A stretch of 64,000 bases of DNA from Chionoecetes opilio. Its lineage: Eukaryota > Arthropoda > Malacostraca > Decapoda > Majidae. Numbering within the stretch: the stretch's first letter is position 1; every line of letters starts with the position of its first letter. The notes below the pieces were generated by a model. It searched no databases, was not told where the DNA came from, and was given only the letters and a program-made list of their open reading frames with translations. Shown here in pieces: positions 54,846-64,000 of this stretch. Position numbers and translations under genes: made by a program. The DNA lies in contig JACEEZ010024156.1 in assembly GCA_016584305.1 (NCBI GenBank), forward strand, positions 99,827-163,826. Reading direction: 5' to 3'.

Positions 54846-57800
54846 CAACAACACCCCCCATGCGACGCCGCCGGCGGCCGCCCCCAGGCTCAAGGTGCTG
54901 CAGTGGAATGCCCAGGGCCTCCGCCCCAAGAAACATCAGGTGCTACAGGCCATCTTCGAGGAGGACCATGACGTGGTTCTCCTACAGGAGACTCTCACAC
55001 CTGCTGACTTTAAATGGCGCATTGCGGGCTACAGTCTCCACTCACTCCCTGCCACTGAGGGCACCCGTGGCTGCGTGACGCTGGTGAGGAGCGCCATCCC
55101 TCACCGCAGAATCACCGACCCGGTGCACTGTGGAGATGGCGTGGAGGCCTTGGCGGTGGAGCTGCACGTGGGAGGACTCGAGCTCACTGTGTACAACCTG
55201 TACAGGAGCCAGCGACACCAACTGGAGGCAGGGGAGCTGCTCACCATGGCATCGCACACTAGCCTCCTAGTGGCGGGCGATTTTAACGCCCACCACCCCA
55301 TCCTGCAGTCAGTGTCGGCAACCAACCGGACGGGTCGTCACCTAGCAGTGTTGCTCGAGGAGGTCCCTCACATCCATCTCCTCAACACCGGGGAGCCCAC
55401 CCACGTCCGGAGGGGCGACTGGACCTTACCTTGGTGTCGGGTGACCTGGCGGCCGGCGCATCGTGGCAGGTGCACCCTACGCTCACCAGTGACCACTACG
55501 CCACCCTCACCACCCTCACAGCGTCGCCGCCGATCCCGCCACGCCCTTCGCCGCGATGGAACATCAAGAGGGCGGACTGGGGCAAGTTTCAAGCTTCCCT
55601 TGACGAGTGGTAGGTCACTTACGAGCCATCCGACGACCTGCACCAACAGGAGAGGGACCTCACGGCAGCCCTTCAGAGGGCAGCCGACGCAGCCATTCCT
55701 AAGTGCTCTCCGGGCCGCCGCCACCGTCCCGACTGGTGGTTCTACAACGAGGACGTCAGGGAGCACAACCACCGAGTCAACCTGCACAGAAAGCTGTATA
55801 AACGACAGCCCAACCCCACCAACCTGCGGCTGTTGCAGGATGTGGTGACTCGCGCTCGGCAGGTGTCTCAGCGGGCCAGGGAGGCCAAGTGGTTGGAGTG
55901 GTGCGCCTCCTTCAACCAGCACACCTCCCTCGGCCAGCTGTGGAGGAATGTCAGGACGGCTTCCGGTGCCGCCCCGCACCGACCGGCCCCCCCACCCACA
56001 CCCACACCGAGAGGCGGAGAGACTCATCGGCGTGTTCACCGCGCGTGGCTCCAGCGCCCAACTTCCTCCTCGCACACGCCACCTCCAGCAACAGCTTCGA
56101 CAACACCGCGTCGAGGCTGTCAGGGAAGCACGAGGGGAACCTGAGACGTGGCGGAGCACCTCTTCACTCGCCAGGAACTGTCGTCGGCGAGGAAAAAAGG
56201 GCGCGACACAGCTACAGGGACGGACGGCGTGACATACTCCATGCTCGCTCATGCCGGGCCTGCCGGGGACGCCGCGCTGCTCGCCACGCTCAACGCGTCT
56301 TGGCTGGCAGGCCACCTGCCACCAGCGTGGAAGGAGGCCGATATTCAGCCCATCCCCAAGCCCAGGGAGCCCACCAAGCTCAGGCCTATCTCCCTCATCA
56401 GCTGCACGGCTAAAACAGCCGAGAGAATGGTGCTCTCGCGACTGCAGTGGCGCGTGGGAGCCCTCCACCCTCACGTGTTTGGCTTCACCCGCGGCGTGGG
56501 CACAGCTGACAGCATCCTCACCCTGCTGACTCAGGCCAAAAACTGCCCCACAGTCACAGTCTTCCTCGACCTTGAGAAAGCGTTCGAGCTGGCCAGTCCT
56601 CACGCTATTCTTGCCACCCTCGCGAGGAAGGGGATCCGGGGAAGACTGCTCGCCTGGCTCGAGGACTACCTCCAGCACCGTTGGGCCAGAGTCAAGTTCC
56701 AGGGCCTCAAATCACGCTACAAGGAACTGGAGAACGGGACGCCCCAGGGCGGCATCCTCAGCCCGTTCCTGTTCAACCTGCTGATGGAGGAGCTGGTCGG
56801 CCTGCCCTTCCAGGCTGGCACCGTCCTGCTCAGCTACGCCGACGACCTGGCCCTCGTTGTCACCGGGCGGGGTGACAGGCTTTGCAAGACGCAGCGCGCT
56901 CTCGACCTCATCACCGCCAAGTGCGAGGAGCTGGGCCTCAAGATCTCGGCGCAGAAGTCCCGGGCCATGACTATCAAGGCAGCCAACCCAGTCTGTCAGC
57001 TGCGCGTCCAGGGCATCGGCCTGGCCTGGACGGACTCCTACCTGTACCTCGGGGTGTGGCTCGACAGGCGGCTGTCGTTCACGGCGCAGCTTGACTACCT
57101 GAGGGAAAGGACACAGGCCAGGCTGAACGTGATGCGGGCCATGACGCGGCTTAACGCCGGCGCCACCTTCTCTGTCCTCCGCCTGTACTATGTGCAGGCT
57201 GTGCGCTCCCTGGTGGATTATTGCGCCCCTGTCATCATCGCGCTCTCCCCCAGTCAGCAGGAGCGGCTCGAGGTGCTCCAGAACAACGCCATGAGGACCA
57301 TGCTGGGGGCTCCGAGATGGTCCAGCGCCTGCGTAATGCAGAGCGAGACCAGATTGGTGCCCCTCGCCACCAGGGTGCAGTGCATCATGGCCTGTCGCGT
57401 GGCCAGAGTATTCCGCCGCGACGTGGAGGGCGTGGCGCAGAGGAGACTCCGGTTGGCCATGACGCAGGGCATCGAGTGCCTGCGCGGCAACACGTGGCTC
57501 ATCAACACCTCGCTAGCCACCCACAGCTTCATTCACGCGGGGATCACCGGGCCGTGGCGGGAGGCCGATGTCCCCGCCCCCACCTACAATGCTCCGCCCC
57601 CGTGGGGGCCCCCCGCCGCAGAGTTCACCGCCACGCAGTTGCCTGCCTGTAAAGCCATGTGCACCACCCGGGAGCTGCGGCAGCACGCGCTGATTGCCAT
57701 GGCCCAGGTCGCCGAGCGGGACAGCCGTGTATACTTCACTGACGGCTCGGTCGACCCGGATAGTGGCAGAACAGGTGCCGCGTTCGTCACCACGGGTGGG

Positions 57801-58606
57801 ACAGAGCTGTCTTGGCGGACGTCTAACAACTGCTCCACACTCCAGACTGAGCTGGTGGCCATCCAGCACGCCCTCGAACATGCCCTGCACCGCCGGGAGG
57901 CAACTGTGGTAATACACACCGACTCCTGGACGGGGCTGCAGGCCCTCCAACAGCCGCATCCCAAGGACAACGTGAGGCTCATCACCACCATCCTAGGCAG
58001 CCTACAGAGCCTTGTTGGGCAGGGAAGGCGTGTCAGGCTCAACTGGATCCCCAGCCACGTAGGGGTCCGAGGTAACGAGGCGGCGGACGTGGCCGCCAAG
58101 CGAGCCGCCAGCGGCTCCAGCGTCACCATGCACGTGCCTCCCAGCTTACAGCAGCTCAAGGCGCAGGCGAGGCGGGCCGCAGCACACCGCGCTCACCAGA
58201 CACACCGAGAGCTGGAGACCAGGAAGAGGCAGGCGGCCTGGTACGCTGCAGCCACTGACTACCACCCACTGGACGCCACTCAGCAACAACCCAGGGCAAA
58301 TGGCGTACTACTGCAGCGTGTTCGTCTGGGCTACTGCACCAGAGAGGAGCTGCAGGAGGACTTCGAGGGGCAAGTGTGCGACCACTGCGCGATGCACACC
58401 CGTCGCCCACTGGTGCACTATTTTTTTTTTTATACCTCCTCTCCTGCCCCGCCACCGCCCCCCTGAGGCCCGGCCCGGCCCTCGCCGCCCAGCCTGCAGG
58501 TGGGGGGCTGCTGAGTGGGCGTGAAGGCAGGGCCGCCCTCATGGTCCGCCACACCCCGAGAGACGTGATGTTGGGGGTGCTGCGAGATACGCCACCTCCC
58601 CGCTGA
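54757..58606 (+). pseudogene. Non-LTR ORF2: endonuclease, reverse transcriptase, RNase H
   Basis: An APE-type endonuclease comes first (LQWNAQGLRPKK about 54897; QET about 54990; GDFNAHHP about 55276; SDH at 55488-55496). The RT follows (DLEKAFE about 56567, GTPQGGILSPFLFN about 56737, YADD 56835-56846), then RNase H with Asp (57741), Glu (57849), Asp (57921) and the HVGVRGNEAADVAAKRAA end. A C-terminal CxxC...H...C motif comes last. The reading frame is open and uninterrupted from 56148 to 58466 (RT to RNase H). Breaks: a frameshift near 55425-55435, TAG at 55611-55613, a frameshift near 55985, and an insertion of a T run near 58420-58436 that disrupts the final Cys/His motif. The start ATG at 54757 overlaps ORF1. 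The enzyme would nick the target and copy element RNA there. Confidence 0.9.
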
Positions 58607-58687
58607 CACATCACCCACACCCGGCCGGGTGATCAGTGACGCAGGTGACTCACCATCATCACGCCTCCACGCAACCCTCCCGTAGCT

Positions 58688-60190
58688 CTTCTTCTTCTTT
58701 CTAGGTGGGGAGCTAAACCACGGTTTTCAGTCGCAGTTCAAAGCCTATTTTCCGGCTGGCTCCCTGAGGGCTTGTAGGATTAGGCCCTAACTCTCTGCTC
58801 TTTTTACCCAAGCCTTTTCTAGAAATACTTTAACCCCTTCAATGATTCTTCTATTGGTGTCCTGTACCCTACTCAAACCTAAAAGAAATTCCATTATCCC
58901 ATCTATGTTCCCCTCTGCCACTCTATCCCACTGATCCACGCCTACCTCCCGTGCCACTATTGCTATAAGCCGCTCTCTTTCCTCATCATACCTTGGACAC
59001 ATTAATACCAGGTGATCTACAGTTTCATCTAGTCTACCCATACACATTTGACATATCTTGCTTCCTTCGTTTGCCCATCTATATGTTTTACTATTGACCT
59101 CCAGAGATTTTGTCCCTGCTTTAAATAATAAACCACTCCCCAAGCTACCATCATAAAAGACCTCACACTTTGGTGTGGTCTTCCCCTTGTACCAATTCAG
59201 AGAACTCTTACCCTCCATCCTCTGTCTCCACATCTCCCTGCCCTGCCTCTGAACGTGGTCATTCACCTTTCGCTTTAACTCCCCCTCACTAGACTGGTGT
59301 ATCCTATCTGTGAAACCCTGTAACCCACACTTCCTCTCCCACCGTCTGCTTGATCTATCCCATTTACTACTCTGTCCTATCCACTCATAAACTTTTCGAG
59401 CCCACCTGTTTTCATCCATTTTTCTAAGCCTGATTTTGTAATTAAGCACTGACTTTCCTATTCTCTCCGAAAAGGTACTCCACCCTGCCTCTCCCCTGAT
59501 CGCCTCCACTGCTACATACCTGTTTGCCTCTAGTGCAAGTCTACCTACCCTGTTCTGTACTACCTCTAACTTGTCCAGCTCTCCTACCGTCCACCTCATA
59601 CACTCTGCCCCATACATGAGGCTCGGTACTGCCATGTCTTTCCACAACCCTCTTACTACCTCATACCTGTTTGCCCTACATCTTGCTACACTACCAAGCC
59701 TTCCCACCCACTGATTTGCTTTTCCTATTTTATCCTGTTTCGTCCTATCTGCTCCCTTCCCATCTACCGTGATACCTAGGTATTTATATGACTCGGTGCG
59801 CCCTATCCTCAGGTCTCCCATTTCCCAACTCATACCCTCATCTGCTGCCTCTCCATTTATAACCAGGACCTGACTTTTCTCACTGTTAAATTTCATCCCA
59901 AAATCCCTCCCATACTGTGCGACTATATGTAGCATCTCCTGAAGTTCTCCACTGTCCTCACTCATGACAACTATGTCGTCAGCATATAGTAAACTGCTCA
60001 ACTTTTCCTCCCCAACCCTTATCCCATAGCCCGAATTTCTCAACCTAATTGCTAATTCCTCTGTATATAAGCCAAAAAGTAACGGTGATAACACGCAGCC
60101 CTGCCTAACCCCTCTTCGACTACCTACCCACTCTGTCTCTATGTCCCCAAGCCTGTACACTGCCCGTGTGTCCTCATACATACTATCTAT
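58688..60190 (-). mobile_element. 5'-truncated non-LTR element of a different clade, inserted in the 3' UTR
   Basis: The host 3' UTR reads ...CCCGTAGCT before it and TAGCTTGACGGG after it. TAGCT (58683-58687 and 60191-60195) is the 5-bp target duplication, and uninterrupted host copies (e.g. 61456) give the empty site. On the minus strand the element ends in AGAAAGAAGAAGAAG, a (GAA)n-type 3' tail, and lacks everything before RT motif 4. Confidence 0.9.
58787..60181 (-). CDS. Reverse transcriptase, C-terminal two thirds (non-LTR, CR1/L2-like)
   Basis: A 464-codon frame without stops. GVRQGCVLSPLLFGLY (residues 24-39) and SLLYADDIVV with the catalytic YADD (66-69) are RT motifs B and C. FNSEKSQVLV and SYKYLGITV are later RT motifs, then a thumb region and a C-terminal zinc motif CQMC...DHLVLMC (about residues 382-400). 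The protein lacks the RT fingers and endonuclease because the element is 5'-truncated. The ATG at 60181 is probably just an internal Met. The style (RQGCVLSP, YADDIV, CxxC..H...C) fits the CR1/L2/Rex1 assemblage, but clade assignment is tentative. The clean frame suggests a recent insertion. Confidence 0.88.
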   Translation of the reverse strand: MYEDTRAVYRLGDIETEWVGSRRGVRQGCVLSPLLFGLYTEELAIRLRNSGYGIRVGEEKLSSLLYADDIVVMSEDSGELQEMLHIVAQYGRDFGMKFNSEKSQVLVINGEAADEGMSWEMGDLRIGRTESYKYLGITVDGKGADRTKQDKIGKANQWVGRLGSVARCRANRYEVVRGLWKDMAVPSLMYGAECMRWTVGELDKLEVVQNRVGRLALEANRYVAVEAIRGEAGWSTFSERIGKSVLNYKIRLRKMDENRWARKVYEWIGQSSKWDRSSRRWERKCGLQGFTDRIHQSSEGELKRKVNDHVQRQGREMWRQRMEGKSSLNWYKGKTTPKCEVFYDGSLGSGLLFKAGTKSLEVNSKTYRWANEGSKICQMCMGRLDETVDHLVLMCPRYDEERERLIAIVAREVGVDQWDRVAEGNIDGIMEFLLGLSRVQDTNRRIIEGVKVFLEKAWVKRAES

Positions 60191-60340
60191 TAGCTTGACG
60201 GGATAATCTCCTCACCGGCGGGCTGATGCCCGCTTTGTACTTTTTTGCTGCTGCACTATGTATATTTATGTACATGCTTGTACTGTATATATATATGCTG
60301 TATGTTTTAATTGTACAATAAACCTTTACAAAAAAAAAAT

Positions 60341-60669
60341 TCTGAGTGGGCGTGAAGGCAGGGCCGCCCTCATGGTCCGCCACACCCCGAGAGACGTGAT
60401 GCTGAGGGTGCTGCGAGCAGCGCCCCCTCCCCGCTGACACATCACGTACCCACACCCCGCCGCCCCCTAGCGCTGAACAGTGACGCAGGTGACTCACCAT
60501 CGCCTCCACGCGCCCCTCCCGTAGCCTGACGGGATAACCTCCTCACTGCCGGGCTGATGACCGCTTTGTACCTTTTTTCCTACTGGATATGTATTGCTGT
60601 ACATGCTTGTATTGTATATATATGTCCTGTATGTTGATTGTACAATAAACCTTTACAAATCAAAAAAAA
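60341..60669 (+). mobile_element. Short 3' fragment of the RNase H-type non-LTR element
   Basis: Starts at TGAGTGGGCGTGAAGG, in the last ~120 bases of ORF2, directly after the A run of the preceding copy. It ends with CAATAAACC and another A run (60661-60669). Similar A-rich sequence borders both sides, so it probably inserted into the preceding copy's tail. Confidence 0.85.
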
Positions 60670-60670
60670 T

Positions 60671-61614
60671 CCAGACTGAGCTGGTGGACATCCAGCACGT
60701 CCTCAAACATGCCCTGCACCGCCGGGAGGCAACTGTGGTAATACACACCGACTCCGGGACGGGGCTGCAGGCTCTCCAACAGCCGCATCCGAAGGACAAC
60801 GTGAGGCTCATCACCACCATCCTGGGCAGCATACAGAGCCTTGGCGCGCAGGGAAGGCGGGTCAGGCTCAACTGGATCCCCAGCCACGTAGGGGTCCGAG
60901 GTAACTAGGCGGCGGACGTGGCCGCCAAGAGAGCCGCCAGCGGCCCCAGCGTCACTATGCACGTGCCTCCCAGCTAACAGCTCAAGGCGCAGGCGAGACG
61001 GGCCGCAGCACACTGCGCTCACCAGACACACCGTGAGCTGGAGGCCAGGAAGAGGCAGGCGGCCTGGTACGCTGCAGCCACCGACTACCACCCACTGGAC
61101 GCCACTCAGCAACAACCCAGGGCAGATGGCGCACTACTGCAGCGTGTGCGTCTGGGCTACTGCACCAGAGAGGAGCTGCAGGAGGACTTCGAGGGGCAAG
61201 TGTGCGACCACTGCGAGATGCACACCCGTCGCCCACTGGTGCACTACCTCCTGTCCTGCCCCGCCACCGCCCCCCTGAGGCCTGGCCCGGCCCTCGCCTC
61301 CCAGCCTGCAGGTGGGGGGCTGCTGAGTGGGAGTGAAGGCAGGGCCGCCCTCATGGTCCGCCACACCCCGCGAGACGTGATGTTGGGGGTGCTGCGAGCA
61401 CCGGGTGATCAGTGACGCAGGTGACTCACCATCACCACGCCTCCACGCGACCCTCCCGTAGCTTGACGGGATAGTCTCCTCACCGGCGGGCTGATGCCCG
61501 CTTTGTACTTTTTTGCTGCTGCACTATGTGTATTTATGTACATGCTTTTACTGTATATATATATGCTGTATGTTTTAATTGCACAATAAACCTTTACAAA
61601 TCAATCAATTAAAA
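60671..61614 (+). mobile_element. 3' fragment of the RNase H-type non-LTR element
   Basis: Starts inside the RNase H domain (CAGACTGAGCTGGTGGACAT) directly after the previous A run, and runs to CAATAAACC and a CAATCAATTAAAAG tail. The RNase H part has a stop at 60906-60908 in the GNEAAD motif and a 3-base loss in the QQLK region, so it is non-functional. Third of three copies in head-to-tail order. Confidence 0.87.
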
Positions 61615-61615
61615 G

Positions 61616-61675
61616 AAACCTTCCCACTGGAGAGTTTCTAGTGACCAACTAGCTATTATACACCCAGTCACCAGC
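61616..61675. other. Short flank between the non-LTR tail and satellite
   Basis: About 60 bp (AAACCTTCCCACTGG ... TCACCAGCA) not found in the satellite. It is presumably the far end of whatever element carried the block into the satellite; AGTTTTA follows at 61676. Confidence 0.5.
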
Positions 61676-64000
61676 AGTTTTACTTATCATATTGCTATAT
61701 ACCCATAAAATGTAGTGTTTTCATTGAATTTAGCTAGTTATCTGTAAAGAGTTGTTTGTTTTTACAAATGGAAGTATATTCGTATAACTGTACCTATATA
61801 GTTTTTGATATTTGCTACAAATATATTTTACAAAATTAAGAGCTAAAAATATGTATTTGTCTTGAAATTTAGGTATCAATTTTAATCTTAAAAACAACGT
61901 TTTTTCAAATGTGTTCATGTATTTTTTAAGTGCTAAAAATTGTCGATAAATGACATTATTCAGCTTTTTTTTTATAGAGATATTCAAAATTTGGTATTAT
62001 TGTTGTTTTCATTAGAAAATGTTATTTTAAACTACTGTAAGCTTATAAAAGGAGTTTGAGGCTATATATTGTGATACAATTGTATATTACAAGTGCTTTT
62101 CATAGTTTCTTGTAAATTGTGGTGTTATATCATTAATAAAAGGAATTTACCTCATGATAATGCTTTATATCCTCTAAATGTGTTCTTTTCAATGATTTTA
62201 GCTAGTTATCGGTGAAATATAGCTTTTTTCATGAAATTTAAGTAGCAATTTTAATCTAAAAAAAATACGTTTTTCAAGTGTTTTCATCTATTTTTGAAGT
62301 GCTAAAAATTGTCGATAAATGACATTATTCAGCTTTTTTTTTATAGAGAAATTCAAAATTTGGTATTATTGTTGATTTCGTTAGAAAATGCTATTTTAAA
62401 CTACTGTAAGCTTATAAAAGGAGTTTGAGGCTATATATTGCGATACAATTGTATATTACAAGTGTTTTTCACAGTTTCGTGTAAATTGTAGTATTATATC
62501 ATAAATAAAAGGAATTTACCTTAAGATAATACTTTATACCCTCAAAATGTGTTCTTTTCAATGATTTTAGCTAGTTCTCGGTGAAATATAGCTTTTTTCC
62601 TACAAATTGAAGTATACAATCCTCTTTTTAGAATAATTTGCCCCTATAAATAGCTTACGTTACATTAAGCAAATACATAGAAGAATAAGAGGCTATTTAT
62701 TATGATATAACGGTATATTGCAAGCGTTTTCCTAGTTTCTTGTAAACTGTAGTGTTATTATATATATACTAGTAGTTTTACTTATCATATTGCTATATAC
62801 CCATAAAATGTAGGGTTTTTATTGATTTTAGCAAGTTATCTGTGAAGAGTTGTTTGTTTCTACAAATTCAAGTATATTCCTATATATCTGTAGCTATATA
62901 GTTTTAGATATTTGCTACAAATATATTTTACAAAATTAATAACTAAAAATATGTATTTTTCATGAAATTTAATTAGCAATTTTAATCCTAAAATCAAAGT
63001 ATTTTTCAGTGTTTTAGTTATTTTTGAGGGGCTAAAAACTGTCGAAAATTGACTTTATTCAGCCCTTTCTTGATAGAGATATTCAACATTTGGTGTTATT
63101 GTTGTTGTCGTGAGAAAATGCTATTTTTAACTACTGTAAGCTTATAAAAGGTGTTTGAGGCTATATATTGTGATACAATTGTATATTACAAGTGTTTTTC
63201 ATAGTTACTTGTAAATTGTAGTGTTATATCATAAATAAAAGGAATTTACCATATGATAATGCTTTATACCCTCAAAATGTGTTCTTTTCAATGATTTTAG
63301 CTAGTTATCGGTGAAATATAGCTTTTTTCATTAAATTTATGTATCAATTTTAATCTTAAAAAAATACGTTTTTCAAGTGTTTTCATCTATTTTTGAAGTG
63401 CTAAAAATTGTCGATAAATGACATTATTCAGCTTTTTTTTTATAGAGATATTCAAAATTTGGTATTATTGTTGTTTTCGTTAGAAAATGCTATTTTAAAC
63501 AACTATAAGCTTATAAAAGGAGTTTGAGGCTATATATTGTGATACAATTGTGTATTGCAAGTGTTTTTCATAGTTTCTTGTAAATTGTGGTGTTATATAA
63601 TTAATAAAAGGAATTTACCTCATTATAATGCTTTCTACCCTCAAAATGTGTTCTTTTCAATGATTTTAGCTACTTATCGGTGAAATATAGCTTTTTTCCT
63701 ACACATTGAAGTATACAATCCTCTTTTTAGAATAATTTCCACCTATAAATAGTTTACGTTACATTAAGCTAATACATAGAAGAGTAAGAGGTTATTTATT
63801 GTGATATAACGGAATATTGCAAGCGTTTTCCTAGTTTCTTGTAAGCTGTAGTGTTATTGTCTATATACAAGTAGTTTTACTTATCATATTGCTATATACC
63901 CATAAAATGTAGTGTTTTCATTGATTTTAGCTAGTTATCTGTGAACAGTTGTTTGTTTCGATAAATTGAAGTATATTCCTTTATATCTGTAGCTATATAG
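61676..64000 (+). repeat. AT-rich satellite array, clean ~1.1-kb higher-order repeats
   Basis: The landmark AGTTTTACTTATCATATTGC recurs at 61676, 62772 and 63871 (periods 1096 and 1099). Each unit holds three diverged monomers; AGCTTATAAAAGGAGTTTGA marks two of them (e.g. 62039 and 62409), and the third has CATTAAGC.AATACATAGAAGA instead. Same family and orientation as 44090-51111, but with far fewer indels. The array continues past the window. Confidence 0.95.

Larger units (their letters stand above)
53038..60340 (+). mobile_element. RNase H-type non-LTR retrotransposon, nearly full length
   Basis: 5' UTR (53038-53205), ORF1 (53206-54845), overlapping ORF2 (54757-58606) and 3' UTR. The 3' UTR is split at TAGCT by a minus-strand non-LTR insertion (58688-60190) and resumes at 60196, ending with a CAATAAACC polyA-signal region and an A run near 60330-60340. 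Without the insertion it is ~5.8 kb. The order ORF1 with CCHC knuckles, then endonuclease, RT and RNase H fits the I superfamily (I/Nimb/LOA-like). Confidence 0.88.

Overview
This is eukaryotic repeat-rich DNA, most likely from an arthropod and probably a decapod crustacean. The basis is (TTAGG)n-type telomere-like blocks, very long (TG)n, (GA)n and (AAT)n microsatellites, tRNA-derived SINEs, BEL/Pao, PIF/Harbinger and RNase H-bearing non-LTR elements, and no compact gene organisation. The species call is inference. Few ordinary host genes can be supported: one candidate two-pass membrane protein ORF (3625-4170) and a THAP-domain first exon (29459-29535, repeated at 37567-37643) that may itself belong to a transposon. 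Almost everything else is nested mobile DNA and satellite.

Layout. 1-7800: AT-rich flank, microsatellites, a foldback repeat with a TTAGG-like core, the membrane-protein ORF and a SINE. 7801-19075: a decayed BEL/Pao LTR retrotransposon on the minus strand (gag, RT and integrase traces between two ~0.65-kb LTRs), with a second LTR element (10077-14118, 4-bp target duplication CTTT) nested inside it. It abuts a CR1/Jockey-like reverse-transcriptase remnant (19095-19830, minus). 19.8-25.9 kb: long (TG)n tracts, SINE-like repeats and a TTAA-flanked MITE. 25.9-30.4 kb: one SINE split by a ~4.2-kb TTAA-flanked element (Kolobok-like or piggyBac-like) that carries the THAP exon and was itself invaded by a PIF/Harbinger element. 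30.5-36.8 kb: a dispersed repeat invaded by a 1.17-kb foldback element, then a 5'-truncated RNase H-type non-LTR element, immediately followed by the 5' part of a second copy of the same family.

Two single N bases (36777 and 44089) mark joins. The stretch 36778-44088 is a near-identical repeat of about 28645-35960, sharing even premature stops and target duplications. It looks like an overlapping contig or haplotig placed in tandem rather than a real duplication.

44090-51111 and 61676-64000 are one satellite family with a ~1.1-kb trimeric (sometimes ~0.75-kb dimeric) higher-order unit. A 10.56-kb block (51112-61675, 7-bp flanking duplication AGTTTTA) lies inside it. The block holds the dispersed repeat (here with the foldback element's empty site), a three-monomer minisatellite, a nearly full-length copy of the RNase H-type non-LTR element with an Inr+DPE-like start, a 5'-truncated non-LTR element of another type on the opposite strand with a 5-bp target duplication, and two more 3' fragments of the first family joined tail to head.

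Base quality looks uneven. About 4.9-19 kb and 44-51 kb show homopolymer and single-base indel noise, so many frameshifts there may be sequence errors rather than biological decay.
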